Assembly: GCA_036524155.1 (NCBI GenBank)
Contig: DATDCV010000326.1
Location: forward strand, 1 to 61,315
DNA: 61,315 bases
Source: DATDCV01 sp036524155
GTDB lineage: Bacteria; Verrucomicrobiota; Verrucomicrobiia; Limisphaerales; UBA8199
Direction: 5' to 3'
Shown here: piece by piece, positions 59,953-61,315 of the stretch
How the letters are laid out: each line of letters starts with the position of its first letter
Position numbering within the stretch: position 1 is the first letter of the stretch
Position numbers and translations under genes: made by a program
The notes under the pieces: model-generated
Told to the model about the DNA's origin: nothing
The model's database searches: none
The model's input: only the letters and a program-made list of their open reading frames with translations

Positions 59953-60774
59953 TCATTGCTCGCGGTTCCGCAGCAGCGGCTTCTTCGTGTATTGCGCGGG
60001 AAGGGACGTGATCGGATCGAACAATTGTGCCTCGGCTCGGCGGCGGCCCACGGCTCGAACATAGCCGAGGTGGCTGCCCCTGTCGGCTTCCAATGCCCCG
60101 ATTTCCGTCGTGTTTTCGGGGGCGACCACCTTGAGCCAGTCCAACCAGAACCGCCATCCATCAGCCAAGGTGTCAGCCAATGCGACCTCCACGATGCCGG
60201 TCCGATCCCAGTGCTGCCGCCACCAGGTCGCTGAGTGCAGACAGTAGGGTCGCTCGGCAGTCCACCACTCGCAAAGGTGCGCGGGAACCGAATCCTCGAT
60301 CTCGTGCATCAGCCCCGCACCCGCGATCCCCAGTTGGCCGCCCGGCTTGAGGAAGCGGGCGAGATAGGCCAGGTACAGGTCGTCCGTGCCGTAGTAAACA
60401 AAGGAGTCGATGGAAGTGATGACGTCGAAGAACTCGGGCGCGAACGGCAGCGACCGGGCATCCGCGTGAATCGGAAAGACGCCATCTTCCACCCCCGCAT
60501 CCCGGATTCGTTGCAGGTTCTCCGCGACGCTGAACCAAAGGTCGGTGGCCCAGACCTGCACGCCAAATGCGCGCCACAGGAAGATCGACGACATCCCGCG
60601 TCCGCAGCCAAGGTCCAGGACCCGCATGCCGGACCGCAAGTCCAGCGCCTCAGAGAGCCACTCGGTAAGCCACAAAGGATTTGCCGCGCCGCCGACCCCG
60701 GCGAGTACCCACTCGGGGTGGTAGCGGGAGGCGAGTGGAAACCGATCAGACACAAGGCGGTTGTCAGAGGTCAT
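59953..60774 (-). CDS. SAM-dependent class I methyltransferase
   Basis: A 273-aa Rossmann methyltransferase. Motif I is VLDLGCGRGMSS (about 53-64), the acidic residue of motif II is around A-T-D-L-W, and F-F-D-V-I-T-S-I-D matches motif IV. FLKPGGQLGIAG is the post-IV strand. A W-rich C-terminal part (residues about 168-210, HLCEWWTAERP and WRFWLDWL) may shape the substrate pocket. No specific substrate family could be named. It overlaps no neighbour, and its stop is 3 bp after the aminopeptidase stop on the other strand. Confidence 0.85.
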   Translation of the reverse strand: MTSDNRLVSDRFPLASRYHPEWVLAGVGGAANPLWLTEWLSEALDLRSGMRVLDLGCGRGMSSIFLWRAFGVQVWATDLWFSVAENLQRIRDAGVEDGVFPIHADARSLPFAPEFFDVITSIDSFVYYGTDDLYLAYLARFLKPGGQLGIAGAGLMHEIEDSVPAHLCEWWTAERPYCLHSATWWRQHWDRTGIVEVALADTLADGWRFWLDWLKVVAPENTTEIGALEADRGSHLGYVRAVGRRRAEAQLFDPITSLPAQYTKKPLLRNREQ

Positions 60775-61091
60775 ACAGGCTCTCCCTCAGCCGAACCTGG
60801 ATGTGTGTATGCGCCTGACAACCGTTGCGCGAGCGAGCGCTTCGTTGTTCCACGCCGTTCGATTCTCCATCGAGGCTCCTCATATCGAGACGGTTATACG
60901 CCGGTTAGCACTCCGGTCAACCTTCAAGAACATCCTCCTCCCTTCCCCCTCCCCCGCATGTTTCACGCTTCACGCTTCTCTCTGTCTTCCGCGGTTAGTG
61001 CCTCTCGCGCATCTTGGCGGCGACAAGTTCCGAGTGGAGCCGTCACCTCGTCGCCTACATTGGCGGGCGGATACAATCTCCCCGAAGTGTA
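60775..61091. other. 317-bp intergenic region near the right edge
   Basis: No gene seen. It includes a C/T-rich run (about 60935-60960) and the phrase acctcgtcgcctaca, also present at 24636-24650 in another spacer. Frames crossing it are judged spurious. Confidence 0.5.
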
Positions 61092-61315
61092 TTAGCCCTC
61101 GTCCTCCAACCGCTCCCGCCCAGCGTAGCCTGTCTCCAGGTCATGCCAATACTCGATGTCTTCCTCTCCAGTTTCCCAGCATAGAAACACCTCCTTACCT
61201 CCGAGGAGCGCGGGAAAGTCGATGAGGCCGCGGTCCAGGTCCTTGACCTGGATCTCGCGCCGGTGGAACTCGAGCAGTACCGTCTTCAGTCCCGCCATGA
61301 CCCGGACCCAGGCAT
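61092..61315 (-). CDS. DUF2203 protein, C-terminal part, cut by window end
   Basis: The reading frame is open to the right edge of the window; the Met at 61298 is internal because codons before it (A-W-V-R-V) remain in frame and fit the family. The visible part has V-K-D-L-D-R-G-L-I-D-F-P-A followed by EVFLCWETGEEDIEYWHD, the conserved DUF2203 core, and a G-Y-A-G-R end. DUF2203 proteins are short soluble proteins of unknown function; the missing N-terminal part should be about 50-60 residues of helix. Direction is minus, 317 bp from the methyltransferase gene start. Confidence 0.85.
   Translation of the reverse strand, partial: AWVRVMAGLKTVLLEFHRREIQVKDLDRGLIDFPALLGGKEVFLCWETGEEDIEYWHDLETGYAGRERLEDEG

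Noticed and set aside
1..61315. tRNA and rRNA genes
   Set aside because: No cloverleaf-like segment or rRNA signature was found by eye; a tRNAscan or Infernal run would be decisive.

Overview
The window looks like a chromosomal segment of a free-living Verrucomicrobiota bacterium, probably from the Limisphaerales/Pedosphaera neighbourhood. The inference rests on gene content. There is a type II pseudopilin with the N-terminus [20 protein letters not shown] followed by LPALAKAKEKA. There are several giant secreted lectin/Calx-beta/Ig mosaics ending in a short module finished by F-[FY]-R-[LI]. There are also a Tat-exported Gfo/Idh/MocA oxidoreductase, a DUF2339 multi-spanning protein, and palindromic intergenic repeats. 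No rRNA, tRNA, phage, transposase or CRISPR was seen. The right edge cuts a DUF2203 gene.

Layout. 1-9.4 kb: a small hypothetical, a secreted GH78 alpha-L-rhamnosidase, a small hypothetical, and a 1759-aa lectin/LamG/Calx-beta surface protein. 9.7-21 kb: a lipid/diacylglycerol kinase, a DUF2339 protein, a small HEAT-like protein, a PQQ dehydrogenase with a built-in cytochrome c, phosphofructokinase, and small membrane proteins and a lipoprotein. 21.1-32.8 kb (minus strand): a GH146/GH127-type beta-L-arabinofuranosidase translationally coupled to a DapA-family lyase. After a 2.2-kb island of plus-strand small genes (including hicBA) comes a near-complete 4-hydroxyproline catabolic set: aldehyde dehydrogenase, three-subunit D-hydroxyproline dehydrogenase, hydroxyproline epimerase and a PAS-AraC regulator. 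32.9-39 kb: a 1231-aa triple-repeat secreted protein, a pseudopilin, and a metalloprotease-cyclophilin fusion. 39.1-41.9 kb: a soluble histidine kinase, an NtrC-type regulator, and a sigma-54-like promoter in front of a tiny Cys/Pro/Ala protein. 42.2-52.4 kb: a zinc-ribbon protein, an EIIA-like protein and a seven-gene Hyf-like membrane complex. 52.8-61.3 kb: Gfo/Idh oxidoreductase, a 925-aa Calx-beta protein, gatA, a putative aminopeptidase lipoprotein, a methyltransferase and partial DUF2203.

Two systems stand out. First, the Hyf-like complex keeps the ion-pump subunits and the proximal iron-sulfur site. Its large subunit has lost all four cysteines that hold the NiFe site, so it cannot be a hydrogenase. 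It belongs with the functionally unsolved energy-converting-hydrogenase-related (Ehr) complexes, here with a fused single-cluster ferredoxin/small subunit and a pump paralogue missing a key lysine. Second, the arabinofuranosidase and hydroxyproline genes could form one route for plant arabinosylated hydroxyproline-rich material. Both L-arabinose (oxidative route) and hydroxyproline can be turned into alpha-ketoglutarate semialdehyde, the expected substrate of the aldehyde dehydrogenase encoded here. Together with GH78 this suggests a plant-polymer degrader.
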